This document shows positions 16,487 through 25,056 of a stretch of DNA of 64,000 nt, piece by piece. Numbering within the stretch: position 1 is the first letter of the stretch; each line of letters starts with the position of its first letter. A model generated the notes under the pieces. The model saw nothing but the letters and a program-made list of their open reading frames with translations, was not told the DNA's origin and ran no database searches. This DNA comes from an uncultured Bacteroidales bacterium (GTDB lineage: Bacteria > Bacteroidota > Bacteroidia > Bacteroidales > Paludibacteraceae). Location: NCBI GenBank assembly GCA_902774185.1, contig CACYHE010000006.1, positions 47,305 to 111,304 on the forward strand, given 5' to 3'. Both the position numbers and the translations under genes were made by a program.

Positions 16487-16534
16487 GAAAATCTCACGTA
16501 CATTTGCGTATGTGAGATTTTTTTTGTACCTTTG
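16487..16534 (+). promoter_or_regulatory. terminator hairpin fused with promoter
   Basis: AAATCTCACGTAC (16489-16501) pairs with GTATGTGAGATTT (16508-16520) and is followed by a T-run: an intrinsic terminator for 14969-16462. The TTG at 16504-16506 in the loop, followed by CGTATGTGA in the 3' arm, is also the upstream box of a promoter whose TACCTTTG is at 16527-16534 (register 23) and which serves 16559-18472. Confidence 0.7.
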
Positions 16535-16558
16535 CAGCCGATTTGATTGTATAGCACT

Positions 16559-18472
16559 ATGAAAAGAGGATTGTTATGTTTGATGCTGTGCGTGATGGCG
16601 GTCATCAAAGCCGTTGCAGCTTATACGCTTACAGCAAGCAGTGTGACTATCACCGACGTGACGGTCGATAAGAATAACTTCTTCGTTTTGGTCAAAGCAG
16701 CCACCTCTACCGGTGACTACGAAGTGGGCTTCGATGTATGGCCTGCCCAACACTCGGCTATCGGATCCTTCAATGCCGACGACAAGACCATCGGTTACGT
16801 GAGCAGCTATGTCCACAAGACCAAAGCGAACGGCAGTGCGGTAAATATGTGGTACTACCCGGACGAAGAGGCTCCGATCAGTCTGAGTATTGAGCAGAAA
16901 GATGAGACCACTTGCACCTTGAGCGGTTCCATCACCGCTTCCCGTAACGGTCAAGCTTATACCTATAACATCCCTGCATTCGACTTCGCCTATGCGGAAG
17001 GACCCGTTGATCCCGAACCCGAGAAAGACCCCTACCGCTTTGAACCCGAGACACCGACCACGATTAATTTCTCTGCCGACGTCATTCATTTCCGACAACG
17101 GAGCGATTATATCGAAGTCACGCTCAACGAGATGGCGAACGAGACCTATGATTGGATCGAACTGCGTCTGCTCTCCGACACCATGGACATGCCTGCCGGC
17201 ACCTATACAATCGACGATAGTTATACCGAAGGTACGCTAACGGCTTCCAAAGGCTACTTAAACAATACTGCCGGCGATGACCCCTGCTACGTGGCAATTC
17301 GTGTCCAAGAAGAATGGGGACAATACACCCCGTATTACTTGAAAAGCGGTAACATGACCGTTCGTTTTAACACCAAAGGCGATACGATCTTTATCACCGG
17401 AACCGCCTTCTCGCATAACGGTTCTACCATCAACGTGAACGCAAAAGCGTATAACATGCTTTATGTAGAAGAAGAGCAACCCAAAGAACCGGAGTTCGTC
17501 AACCTTGCCATCGACACGGTAGTTATTACCTATCTGAGCAACCTGTCCGACAGTGCCAATAACATCTTCTACTACACCTTCAATTTCAGCAAGGCAGATG
17601 ATTATCCCACCGTGCTGACCGATGTCATCCTCTCCAAACCGATGGAATTGGTTGCCGGTACCTACACCCTGGCTAACAGCACATTAGACGGACTTCAGTT
17701 ATCGCAGAACCAAACGGATTTCGAAGCGAATATCTTTGCCGGAGGTGCCTATAATTTCGTAACCGCTTCCCTCACCCTCACACCCTCCAATAACGGTCAG
17801 TGGCGCTACGAGATGGTGATGAACGACGATATCGGCAGTGAGTACACGTTTGCTTTTTCGCAGACACCGCATATCATCCTGTACCCCGAACCGGTGGTTA
17901 ACCCCGAAGATCAACCCTACACGGACGAACAAAAGGAGATCTCCATCGTCAGCGTCACCTTAGATACAATCGTTTGGGATGCGAAGTCGGTAAGCAAAGA
18001 CGGTGTCATCGACATCTATCTCACGCAACTCAAAGCGGATAGCTACGGTCTGCGTGCTTACATGGCATTGGGTATGTATGCCAACAAAGCCTACCCTGCC
18101 GCAGGAACCTATCCGGTGAACGGGACCGAAGAGGACAACACCTTCAGCGCCTCGATGGGTCGATACGGTAACATCCTCTTCCCCTGCTACCTCACCTTAA
18201 TGGACGAGGCCGGTTGGGCGCACGCCGTTTGGTATATCGTGGACGGAAACATCACTCTCTCTTACGAAGGAGAACAACCCATCCTGTCCGGCGAATGTAC
18301 TTCTTACTTCGGTTCGACCATTAAATTCGCATACCGTCCTGCCGCACAAGGCATTGAAACAGTCGAAAGTCAAAAGTCGAAAGTCGAAAGCCGGAAGATC
18401 ATACAAGACGGACAACTGTTCATCCTGCGGGACGGCAAAAAATATTCTATAATGGGACAAGAAGTTCGTTAA
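16559..18472 (+). CDS. secreted beta-repeat protein with short T9SS-like tail
   Basis: 637 residues from the ATG at 16559, only ~25 nt after the -7 box; signal peptide MKRGLLCLMLCVMAVIKAVA. About four related beta domains of ~140 residues follow, separated by Pro/Glu linkers (DPEPEKDPYRFEPETP; EEEQPKEPEF; PEPVVNPEDQPYTDEQ). Each holds the pattern of a strand, a -GTY- turn and a -L..-G.. strand (MPAGTYTIDDSYTEGTLTAS; LVAGTYTLANSTLDGLQLSQ). The C-terminus is GIETVESQKSKVESRK, encoded by AAGTCGAAAGTC repeats, then IIQDGQLFILRDGKKYSIMG. It is a paralogue of the preceding gene. Probably surface-exposed; ligand unknown. Confidence 0.8.
   Translation: MKRGLLCLMLCVMAVIKAVAAYTLTASSVTITDVTVDKNNFFVLVKAATSTGDYEVGFDVWPAQHSAIGSFNADDKTIGYVSSYVHKTKANGSAVNMWYYPDEEAPISLSIEQKDETTCTLSGSITASRNGQAYTYNIPAFDFAYAEGPVDPEPEKDPYRFEPETPTTINFSADVIHFRQRSDYIEVTLNEMANETYDWIELRLLSDTMDMPAGTYTIDDSYTEGTLTASKGYLNNTAGDDPCYVAIRVQEEWGQYTPYYLKSGNMTVRFNTKGDTIFITGTAFSHNGSTINVNAKAYNMLYVEEEQPKEPEFVNLAIDTVVITYLSNLSDSANNIFYYTFNFSKADDYPTVLTDVILSKPMELVAGTYTLANSTLDGLQLSQNQTDFEANIFAGGAYNFVTASLTLTPSNNGQWRYEMVMNDDIGSEYTFAFSQTPHIILYPEPVVNPEDQPYTDEQKEISIVSVTLDTIVWDAKSVSKDGVIDIYLTQLKADSYGLRAYMALGMYANKAYPAAGTYPVNGTEEDNTFSASMGRYGNILFPCYLTLMDEAGWAHAVWYIVDGNITLSYEGEQPILSGECTSYFGSTIKFAYRPAAQGIETVESQKSKVESRKIIQDGQLFILRDGKKYSIMGQEVR
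18360..18393 (+). repeat. in-frame AAGTCGAAAGTC tandem repeat
   Basis: CAGTCGAAAGTCAAAAGTCG and AAAGTCGAAAG are about four copies of a 7-10 nt word and encode VESQKSKVESRK. The same word array occurs inside xseA at 37973-38002. Confidence 0.75.
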
Positions 18473-18499
18473 TTGCGGACAAAATTCATTATTTTTTGG

Positions 18500-18547
18500 A
18501 AAAGTGGCATACACTCTTGTGTATGTCATTTTTTTTTCGTACCTTTG
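18500..18547 (+). promoter_or_regulatory. terminator hairpin fused with promoter (typA operon)
   Basis: GTGGCATACAC (18504-18514), loop TCTT, GTGTATGTCAT (18519-18529), flanked by A and T runs: a strong intrinsic terminator. Its loop and 3' arm read TTGTGTATGTCA from 18517, and TACCTTTG follows at 18540-18547, exactly 23 nt later. The whole hairpin is almost identical to that at 39703-39750. Confidence 0.75.
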
Positions 18548-18591
18548 CGGCCGATTTTAATTTGGCACAGTGTGGCCTGTAGAAAAAGTTT

Positions 18592-20403
18592 ATGCAAAAT
18601 ATTCGAAACATAGCAATTATTGCGCACGTGGACCACGGCAAAACGACCTTGGTCGATAAGATGCTGTACACGGCGCATGTGGTGAGTCAGAAATCCGAAT
18701 TCAGCGATCAACCCAAAGAGTTGATCTTGGATAACAACGATCTGGAGCGGGAACGCGGTATCACCATTCTCGCCAAGAACGTAGCCATCGACTACAAGGG
18801 AACGAAGATCAATATTATCGACACTCCGGGGCACGCTGACTTCGGCGGTGAGGTGGAACGTGTGCTGAACATGGCGGATGGCGTACTGCTGCTCGTCGAT
18901 GCCTTCGAAGGTGCGATGCCGCAGACACGATTCGTGCTGCAGAAAGCACTCGAACTGGGACTCAAACCGATCGTGGTCATCAACAAAGTGGATAAACTCA
19001 ACTGCCGTCCGGACGAGGTGCAAGAAGAAGTCTTTGACTTGATGTGTAACCTCAACGCGACCGATGATCAGCTCGATTTTCAGACCCTCTACGGTTCTGC
19101 CAAGCAAGGTTGGATGTCCACCGATTGGCGCAAACCGACCACCGACCTTACCGACCTCATGGACGCCATCATCGAGTATATCCCGGCGCCGCAAGAGAAC
19201 CCGGGTACACCGCAGATGTTGGTCACTTCGCTCGACTACAACTCCTATGTAGGCCGTATCGCTATCGGTCGTGTACATCGCGGTGAGTTCAAAGACGGTC
19301 AGGCCGTCACGCTCGCCAAAAAAGATGGCACGATGGTCAAGACCAAGATCAAAGAGCTGCATACCTTCTCCGGTATGGGGCATGTGAAGACCGATGTCGT
19401 CAAGAACGGCGACATCTGCGCGATGATCGGTATTGACGGTTTTGAGATCGGCGACACTGTTTGCGATGCCGAGAACCCCGAGGCACTCAAACCGATTGCT
19501 ATTGACGAACCGACGATGTCCATGACTTTCTGTATCAACGACAGTCCGTTCTTCGGACAGGACGGTAAGTTCGTAACCAGCCGACATATCCAAGATCGTC
19601 TCAATAAAGAGTTGGAGAAGAACCTTGCCCTGCGTGTCGAGAAAGGTGCAGAAGAGTCCTCTTGGCGCGTCTATGGACGTGGCGTACTGCACTTGTCTGT
19701 CCTCATCGAGACCATGCGTCGCGAAGGATACGAATTGCAAGTGGGTCAACCCCAAGTGATCATCAAAGAGATCAACGGTGTCAAGTGCGAACCGGTTGAG
19801 TCGCTTACCGTCAACACCCCCGAAGAGTGCTCCGGTAAGATCATTGAGTTCGTCTCTACCCACAAAGGCGAGATGACCAAGATGGAGATGGTCAACGACC
19901 GTGTTCATTTGGAGTTCACGATCCCGAGCCGCGGAATCATGGGAATGCGAACGTACGTGATGAACGTCTCGGCTGGTGAAGCCATCATGGCACACCGCTT
20001 CCTGGAGTACCAACCCTGGAAAGGCGAGATCGTCAAACGTAATAACGGTTCGCTCATCGCCATGGAGGCCGGTACCGCCTATGCCTACGCACTCGACAAA
20101 CTGCAAGACCGTGGCAAATTCTTCATCGATCCGCAGGAAGAGGTCTATGCCGGACAGGTGGTAGGCGAGAACGCCAAGGAAGGCGACATCGTCATCAACG
20201 TCACCAAATCCAAGAAACTGACCAATATGCGTTCCAAATCGGCAGACGACAAAGCCGTTCTTCCGCCGCCTGTTCGCATGTCACTCGAGGAAGCACTCGA
20301 GTACATCAAAGAGGATGAGTACGTGGAGGTAACCCCGCACGCCATGCGTATCCGCAAGATCATCCTCGACGAACTCGAGCGCAAACGCGCAGGGCGCGCA
20401 TGA
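18592..20403 (+). CDS. typA: ribosome-associated GTPase TypA/BipA
   Basis: 603-residue translational GTPase of the EF-G/LepA superfamily that acts on ribosomes in stress adaptation and 50S assembly. Visible: G1 [13 protein letters not shown] (~residue 10-22), switch I ending ERERGITI, G3 [16 protein letters not shown]4 NKVDKL, G5 GSAKQGW. EF-G-like domains II, III and V follow, ending in the TypA-specific C-terminal domain ([18 protein letters not shown]). The length is normal. It is the first gene of an operon that probably runs through tig, mpl, the deaminase and ctp to the terminator at 25022. Confidence 0.97.
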   Translation: MQNIRNIAIIAHVDHGKTTLVDKMLYTAHVVSQKSEFSDQPKELILDNNDLERERGITILAKNVAIDYKGTKINIIDTPGHADFGGEVERVLNMADGVLLLVDAFEGAMPQTRFVLQKALELGLKPIVVINKVDKLNCRPDEVQEEVFDLMCNLNATDDQLDFQTLYGSAKQGWMSTDWRKPTTDLTDLMDAIIEYIPAPQENPGTPQMLVTSLDYNSYVGRIAIGRVHRGEFKDGQAVTLAKKDGTMVKTKIKELHTFSGMGHVKTDVVKNGDICAMIGIDGFEIGDTVCDAENPEALKPIAIDEPTMSMTFCINDSPFFGQDGKFVTSRHIQDRLNKELEKNLALRVEKGAEESSWRVYGRGVLHLSVLIETMRREGYELQVGQPQVIIKEINGVKCEPVESLTVNTPEECSGKIIEFVSTHKGEMTKMEMVNDRVHLEFTIPSRGIMGMRTYVMNVSAGEAIMAHRFLEYQPWKGEIVKRNNGSLIAMEAGTAYAYALDKLQDRGKFFIDPQEEVYAGQVVGENAKEGDIVINVTKSKKLTNMRSKSADDKAVLPPPVRMSLEEALEYIKEDEYVEVTPHAMRIRKIILDELERKRAGRA

Positions 20404-20462
20404 TAAAGTTGAGAGTTGAAAGTTGAGAGTTGAGAGAAGTCTCATAGTAGAAAGTTTAAAGA
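20404..20462 (+). repeat. tandem-word array (GTTGAGA / GTTGAAA) in leader of tig
   Basis: AAAGTTGAGAGTTGAAAGTT and further GAGAGTTGAGAG words fill most of the 73-nt gap between typA and tig. The complementary word TTCAACTTTCAACTTT appears inside xseA at 38350-38384. Confidence 0.7.
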
Positions 20463-20476
20463 AAAAATTTGATTAT

Positions 20477-21559
20477 ATGAAAATTGAACAAAGTGAAGTA
20501 AAAGACCTGAAAGCTGTCGTAACGCTGACTATTGAGCCGGCAGACTATCAGGAAGAAGTGGCAAAGCAACTCAAAGAAGTGCGCCACAAAGCACAAATGC
20601 CGGGTTTCCGTCCGGGAATGGTTCCTGCCGGCTTGGTAAAGAAAATGTACGGCAAGGGTATCTTGGCGGACGTTCTTAACAAAAAAGTAGGCGAAGGTCT
20701 GCAGAAACATATCGAGGATAACAAACTGAATATCCTGGGTGATCCGCTGCCTAACAAAGAGCAAGGGAACGTAGATCTCGATCACGAAGAGACCTTCACC
20801 TTTGCCTTCGACATCGCTGTCGCACCTGAGTTCGACGCTAAGTTGACGGCTAAGAACAAACTGCCGGAATATACCATCGAACCGACCGAAGAGATGATCG
20901 ACAAACAGGTGGAAGCTTATGCCAACCGTTTCGGCGAATACATCCCGGAGGACAAAGAGAAAGGTACGAAAGCAGAAGTAAAACCGGTACCGGTAGATGC
21001 TGAGTTGTTCGCAAAGGTTTACGGCGCTGACGCTCCGAAGGATGAGAAAGCGTTCCGTGCTCGTATCAAAGAAGACATCGTTCGCAGCCTGGATGAAGAG
21101 TCCAAATACCGTTTCGGTATCGACGTCAAAGAGGCGGTCATGAAGAAGATGGAGAAGGTCGAATTCCCAGTGGACTTCCTCAAACGCTGGGTACTTGAGA
21201 CCAACGATAAGATGACCCAAGAGGAACTCGATAAGGACTTCGATAAGATGCTCGACGAACTCAAATGGCACCTCGCTAAGGACCAGTTGATGAAAGAGTT
21301 CAAGATCGACGTGCAGAAAGAGGAAGTGGAAGAGTTCGCGAAACGTATCGCTAAGATGCAGTTTATGCAGTACGGCCTGATGAACGTAGAAGACGCTATG
21401 CTCGCAAACTACGCACAGGAGATGCTCAAGAACGAGAACCAACTGCGTAACATCGTGGAGCGCGTCGTAGAAGACAAGATCTTCGCTGCTATCAAAGGCG
21501 TTGCCAAGATCGAAGCAAAGACCATCTCGCAAGAGGATTTTGACAAACTCTTTAAATGA
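20477..21559 (+). CDS. tig: trigger factor without the PPIase domain
   Basis: 360 residues from the ATG in MKIEQSEVKDLKAVVTLTIE. The N-terminal ribosome-binding domain carries the signature PGFRPGMVP at ~residue 43 (family GFRxGxxP), and the C-terminal chaperone domain is present (AELFAKVYG ... LKRWVL ... LTWHL-like ELKWHLAKDQLM ... DKLFK). Between RFGEYIPEDKEKGTKAEVKP (~150-170) and the C-terminal domain, the ~90-100 residue middle domain found in the usual ~450-residue Bacteroidetes trigger factors is missing. The protein would still hold nascent chains, but without prolyl-isomerase-type folding. The frame is intact on both sides, so this is a clean deletion, not a frameshift. It overlaps mpl by 4 nt. 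Confidence 0.9.
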   Translation: MKIEQSEVKDLKAVVTLTIEPADYQEEVAKQLKEVRHKAQMPGFRPGMVPAGLVKKMYGKGILADVLNKKVGEGLQKHIEDNKLNILGDPLPNKEQGNVDLDHEETFTFAFDIAVAPEFDAKLTAKNKLPEYTIEPTEEMIDKQVEAYANRFGEYIPEDKEKGTKAEVKPVPVDAELFAKVYGADAPKDEKAFRARIKEDIVRSLDEESKYRFGIDVKEAVMKKMEKVEFPVDFLKRWVLETNDKMTQEELDKDFDKMLDELKWHLAKDQLMKEFKIDVQKEEVEEFAKRIAKMQFMQYGLMNVEDAMLANYAQEMLKNENQLRNIVERVVEDKIFAAIKGVAKIEAKTISQEDFDKLFK

Positions 21560-22923
21560 CACACATTCATTTTATAGCTATTGGCGGGGCGGCGATGCAT
21601 AATTTGGCACTCGCTGTTGCCTCCAAAGCGGGGTACAAGGTAACGGGGTCGGACGATGAAATCTTCGACCCTGCTTTGTCTCACTTGCGCGACGCAGGTC
21701 TCCTGCCCGATGAGATGGGTTGGCACCCCGAACGGATCACACCCGACATCGATGCCATCATCTTAGGCATGCACGCACGCGAAGACAACCCCGAACTGGT
21801 TCGGGCTCGGGAGTTAGGCATCAAGATTTACTCCTTCCCCGAGTACCTCTACGAACAAACCAAAGATAAGATCCGTATCGTCGTAGGCGGGTCACACGGT
21901 AAGACAACCACTACCTCCATGATCCTCTATGTGCTCAACCGACTCGGTATCGAAACCGACTACATGGTAGGGGCGCAGATAGAAGGCTTTGAACGAATGG
22001 TTCGCTTGTCCGATACGGCGAAATACGCTGTCTTCGAAGGAGACGAATACCTCACCTCCCCACTCGACCTTCGCTCCAAATTTCTTTGGTACCACCCCCA
22101 TGTAGCTATCCTTACCGGCATCGCTTGGGATCATATCAATGTCTTCCCCACTTTCCCGGAGTACGTGGACACCTTTCGTAAGTTCGTTCATTCGATCGAA
22201 CCCGAAGGGTCCTTCATCTACTATAAAGGCGACGAGAATCTGCGTCTGTTGGCGGAAGAAATCACAAATCACCATACGGCGCAAGCAGATCGGAAGAAAT
22301 CACAAATCACAAATATTTCCGTCATCCCGTATCGTGAATATGACGGAAACACCCCCATGCAGGTCTTCGGACGTCACAACATGCAGAACCTCCAGGCAGC
22401 AATGCTTGCTTGTCACTGTATCGGCGTAGCACCCGACGATTTCTACCGGGAGATCAGTACCTTCACCGGCGCCAGCAACCGTCTGGAGAAGATATGCGAG
22501 ACGGAAACGAGTGTGGCGTACAAAGATTTTGCACACTCGCCGTCCAAACTCAAAGCAACCGTCAATGCCGTTCGGGAACGCTATCCGGAGAAGAAACTCA
22601 TCGCCTGCATGGAGCTACACACCTTCAGCAGCCTCATGGCAGATTTCTTACCGCAATACAAGGGCTGTATGGCGGAAGCGGACATCGCCTACGTCTATTT
22701 CAATCCCAAAGTAATCGAACATAAACGACTCACTCCGATCACAAAAAAGGAAGTTCGCGATGCGTTTGGCACGAAAAATGTAGAGGTGTTTACAGAGAGC
22801 GAAGCCCTGCAAGAACGTCTCAAAAGCCTCAACTACGGCAACACGGCTTTATTAATGATGTCATCAGGCACCTTCGACGGCATTAACGTAAAAGAGTTTG
22901 CTCAAAAATTATTGTCGGCATAA
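21556..22923 (+). CDS. mpl: Mur-ligase family peptidoglycan synthetase (Mpl-like)
   Basis: 455 residues. Ligates recycled muropeptide (tripeptide) to UDP-MurNAc, or a closely related Mur-ligase reaction, in the cytoplasm. Visible: N-terminal Rossmann loop IAIGGAAMHNLA, nucleotide loop GGSHGKTTTTSMIL (~residue 112), EGDEYLTSPLD (Mg/ATP region), AWDHINVFP, the Mur C-terminal domain with GASNRLEKI and DFAHSPSKLKAT, and MSSGTFDG near the end. Residues ~236-253 (ITNHHTAQADRKKSQITN) are encoded by a 55-bp repeat element at 22260-22314. They fall in a variable loop just before the C-terminal domain, so activity may be kept. Confidence 0.88.
   Translation: MTHIHFIAIGGAAMHNLALAVASKAGYKVTGSDDEIFDPALSHLRDAGLLPDEMGWHPERITPDIDAIILGMHAREDNPELVRARELGIKIYSFPEYLYEQTKDKIRIVVGGSHGKTTTTSMILYVLNRLGIETDYMVGAQIEGFERMVRLSDTAKYAVFEGDEYLTSPLDLRSKFLWYHPHVAILTGIAWDHINVFPTFPEYVDTFRKFVHSIEPEGSFIYYKGDENLRLLAEEITNHHTAQADRKKSQITNISVIPYREYDGNTPMQVFGRHNMQNLQAAMLACHCIGVAPDDFYREISTFTGASNRLEKICETETSVAYKDFAHSPSKLKATVNAVRERYPEKKLIACMELHTFSSLMADFLPQYKGCMAEADIAYVYFNPKVIEHKRLTPITKKEVRDAFGTKNVEVFTESEALQERLKSLNYGNTALLMMSSGTFDGINVKEFAQKLLSA
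22260..22314 (+). repeat. 55-bp in-frame repeat element, copy 1 (inside mpl)
   Basis: Structure: 13-nt arm AATCACAAATCAC, a 25-nt core starting CATACGGCGC and ending GATCGGAAGA, then AATCACAAATCACAAAT. It is identical base for base to the copy at 47119-47173 and differs at two bases from that at 47654-47708. Here it is read in the phase A|ATC|ACA|AAT. All three forward phases are free of stops. Confidence 0.9.
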
Positions 22924-22951
22924 CGGTATCCCGGTATAACGGTATCCCGAA
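22922..22951 (+). repeat. tandem repeat of TAACGGTATCCCGG
   Basis: Two copies of a 15-nt unit (TAACGGTATCCCGG + T) directly after the mpl stop codon, in the 40-nt gap to the deaminase gene. Confidence 0.65.
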
Positions 22952-22963
22952 AAATATCTTATT

Positions 22964-23389
22964 ATGAATAAACAAGAGAAACGCGATTATCTATACATGC
23001 GCATGGCGCGCACTTGGGCAGAGAACAGTTACTGCGTGCGCCGCAAAGTGGGGGCGCTGCTGGTCAAGAACCAGATGATCATCTCGGACGGTTACAACGG
23101 TACTCCTTCGGGATTTGAGAACATCTGCGAAGATGAGAACAACGTCTCCAAACCCTACGTGCTCCACGCCGAAGCGAATGCGCTGACCAAGGTAGCCCGC
23201 TCTAACAACAGCTCCGATGGCGCAACCCTGTACGTCACCGCCTCGCCTTGTCTCGAGTGCTCCAAACTGATCATTCAATCCGGTATCAAACGCGTCGTGT
23301 ACGGCGAAGAATACCGCATCATGGACGGCGTCGAACTGCTCAAACGAGCCGGCATTGAAGTCGAATTCTTAAATGACAAAGAACAATGA
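22964..23389 (+). CDS. dCMP deaminase family protein
   Basis: 141 residues. A cytidine/deoxycytidylate deaminase fold: the zinc motifs HAEANAL (~residue 69) and SPCLECSKLI (~residue 95) are intact. This is the layout of the ComEB/dCMP deaminases that make dUMP for thymidylate synthesis. N-terminal MRMARTWAENSYCVRRKVGA is typical. The stop overlaps the start of ctp by 4 nt. Substrate choice between dCMP and a related pyrimidine is inferred from the family. Confidence 0.9.
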   Translation: MNKQEKRDYLYMRMARTWAENSYCVRRKVGALLVKNQMIISDGYNGTPSGFENICEDENNVSKPYVLHAEANALTKVARSNNSSDGATLYVTASPCLECSKLIIQSGIKRVVYGEEYRIMDGVELLKRAGIEVEFLNDKEQ

Positions 23390-24996
23390 AAAAGTATCTT
23401 CTTCCTACATTGACGGTTATCGGCGTTGCCTTAGGCTTGTTCATCGGCATGTCGCTGACACAGAAAGCGAACGCACAACGTCTCGTCATTCGTGACGGTC
23501 AACTCAGCTTCGAGCAATCGAAAGTGGACGAACTGCTGCACCTGATGGAAACGGCCTATGTGGACCAACTGGACATCGATAGTATCACCGACGAAGTGAT
23601 GACGGAGATCATACAGAAACTGGACCCGCATAGTGCCTACATCCCCAAAGAAGACCTGGAGATGGTCAACAGCGAACTGGCAGGTTCGTTCTCCGGTATC
23701 GGTGTGCAGTTCACCATCCAGCAAGACACCGTACGTATCGTAGCAGTCATTGCCGGCGGACCGAGTGAAGGAATGGGCGTGCTGGCAGGTGATAAGATCA
23801 TCACCGTCGATGACAGTGTCTTCACCGGTAAGAAGATGAATAACGAGAAGGTAATGCGCACCCTGCGGGGCGAGAAAGGGACACTCGTCAAGTTAGGCAT
23901 CCTGCGTGCCGGTTCACCGGACCTGCTCTATTACACGATCACACGTGGCGACATACCCGTAACCAGCGTAGATGCCAAATTCATCATCGAGGCGAACGGA
24001 AAGAAGATCGGTTTCGTGCGGGCGAATAAGTTCGGCGAGACCACCTATCGGGAGTTCATCACGGCACTGGCTGAACTGCGAGGCAAAGGGGCTACCAAAT
24101 ACATCATTGACTTACGGGAGAACTCCGGCGGTTATATGGACCAAGCGATTCGCATGGCGAACGAGTTCCTGCGTCGGGGCGACATGATCGTTTATGCCGA
24201 AGGCAAAGCCTATCCGCGTTATGAAGCTAAAGCCGATGGTAGCGGTCGGTTCAAAGATGCAGAGATCGTCGTTCTCATTGATAACTTCTCCGCGTCCGCT
24301 TCGGAGATCTTCGCCGGCGCTATGCAAGACAATGACCGCGCCACAATCATCGGTCGTCGTTCGTTCGGTAAAGGTCTCGTGCAACAACAGATACCCTTCG
24401 ACGACGGTAGTGCCGTTCGTCTGACCGTAGCACGTTACTACACCCCTTCCGGACGTAGTATTCAGAAACCCTATAAGTTAGGCGAACAGGACGATTACGA
24501 GAACGAACTGCTGGAACGCTGGGAGCATGGTGAGTTCTATTCTGCGGACTCGATACACTTCAACGACACCACCGTCTATCGAACCAAAAACGGACGAATC
24601 GTTCACGGTGGAGGAGGTATTATGCCGGATATCTTTGTGGGACGTGATACCACACTCAACACCCCTTGGTATAACCGCTGCGTGAACTTGGCGTACACCT
24701 ATCAGTTCGCGTACCAATACACGGACGAACACCGCAAAGAGTTAAGCAAATACAAAGATTGGCAATCCTTGGAGAAACATCTGAACAAACAGAACCTCTT
24801 ACGTTCGTTTGTAGCCTTCGCCAAGGAAAAAGGCGTCGAACCCAACGAAGCAGAGATCAAGAAGTCCGCTCCGCTGATGAATCGACTGCTCAATGCCTAT
24901 ATCGTACGCAACATCTTAGGTGACGATGGCTTCTTCCCGCTCTTCGAACGGGACGATGAGATAACGAAAGTTGCCGTGGAGCAACTTTCAAAGTGA
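23386..24996 (+). CDS. S41-family carboxy-terminal processing peptidase
   Basis: 536 residues. An N-terminal signal/anchor (LLPTLTVIGVALGLFIGMSL) exports it to the periplasm. A PDZ domain at ~85-175 (GSFSGIGVQFTIQQDTVRIV, GPSEGMGVLAGDKI) precedes the S41 catalytic domain with the Ser nucleophile in DNFSASASEIFAGAMQDN (~305) and the Lys in RSFGKGLVQQ (~330), then YYTPSGRSIQKP. It belongs to the CtpA/Prc group that trims C-termini of envelope proteins. The C-terminal ~150 residues are the usual Bacteroidetes extension. Last gene of the typA operon; terminator at 25022-25055. Confidence 0.93.
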   Translation: MKKYLLPTLTVIGVALGLFIGMSLTQKANAQRLVIRDGQLSFEQSKVDELLHLMETAYVDQLDIDSITDEVMTEIIQKLDPHSAYIPKEDLEMVNSELAGSFSGIGVQFTIQQDTVRIVAVIAGGPSEGMGVLAGDKIITVDDSVFTGKKMNNEKVMRTLRGEKGTLVKLGILRAGSPDLLYYTITRGDIPVTSVDAKFIIEANGKKIGFVRANKFGETTYREFITALAELRGKGATKYIIDLRENSGGYMDQAIRMANEFLRRGDMIVYAEGKAYPRYEAKADGSGRFKDAEIVVLIDNFSASASEIFAGAMQDNDRATIIGRRSFGKGLVQQQIPFDDGSAVRLTVARYYTPSGRSIQKPYKLGEQDDYENELLERWEHGEFYSADSIHFNDTTVYRTKNGRIVHGGGGIMPDIFVGRDTTLNTPWYNRCVNLAYTYQFAYQYTDEHRKELSKYKDWQSLEKHLNKQNLLRSFVAFAKEKGVEPNEAEIKKSAPLMNRLLNAYIVRNILGDDGFFPLFERDDEITKVAVEQLSK

Positions 24997-25020
24997 GAGG
25001 TTAGTGGTTAGAGGTTAAAG
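24989..25020 (+). repeat. tandem-word array (GAGAGGTTAGTGGTTAGAGG)
   Basis: GTGAGAGGTTAGTGGTTAG and AGGTTAAAGG words lie immediately after the ctp stop codon and before the terminator. Confidence 0.6.
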
Positions 25021-25021
25021 G

Positions 25022-25055
25022 AAAAATGGCAACCGGTTTGGTTGCCATTTTTTTG
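25022..25055. terminator. bidirectional intrinsic terminator
   Basis: AAAAATGGCAACC (25022-25034) pairs with GGTTGCCATTTTT (25040-25052). T-runs are present on both strands. It lies between the convergent genes ctp and pepD. Confidence 0.85.
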
Positions 25056-25056
25056 T

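Noticed and set aside
18526-20106. 526-residue minus-strand ORF opposite typA
   Set aside because: It lies wholly antisense to a textbook typA gene; long open antisense frames arise from the codon bias of the real gene. The same holds for antisense frames opposite tig (20456-21562) and the LlaJI-type gene (56086-57453).
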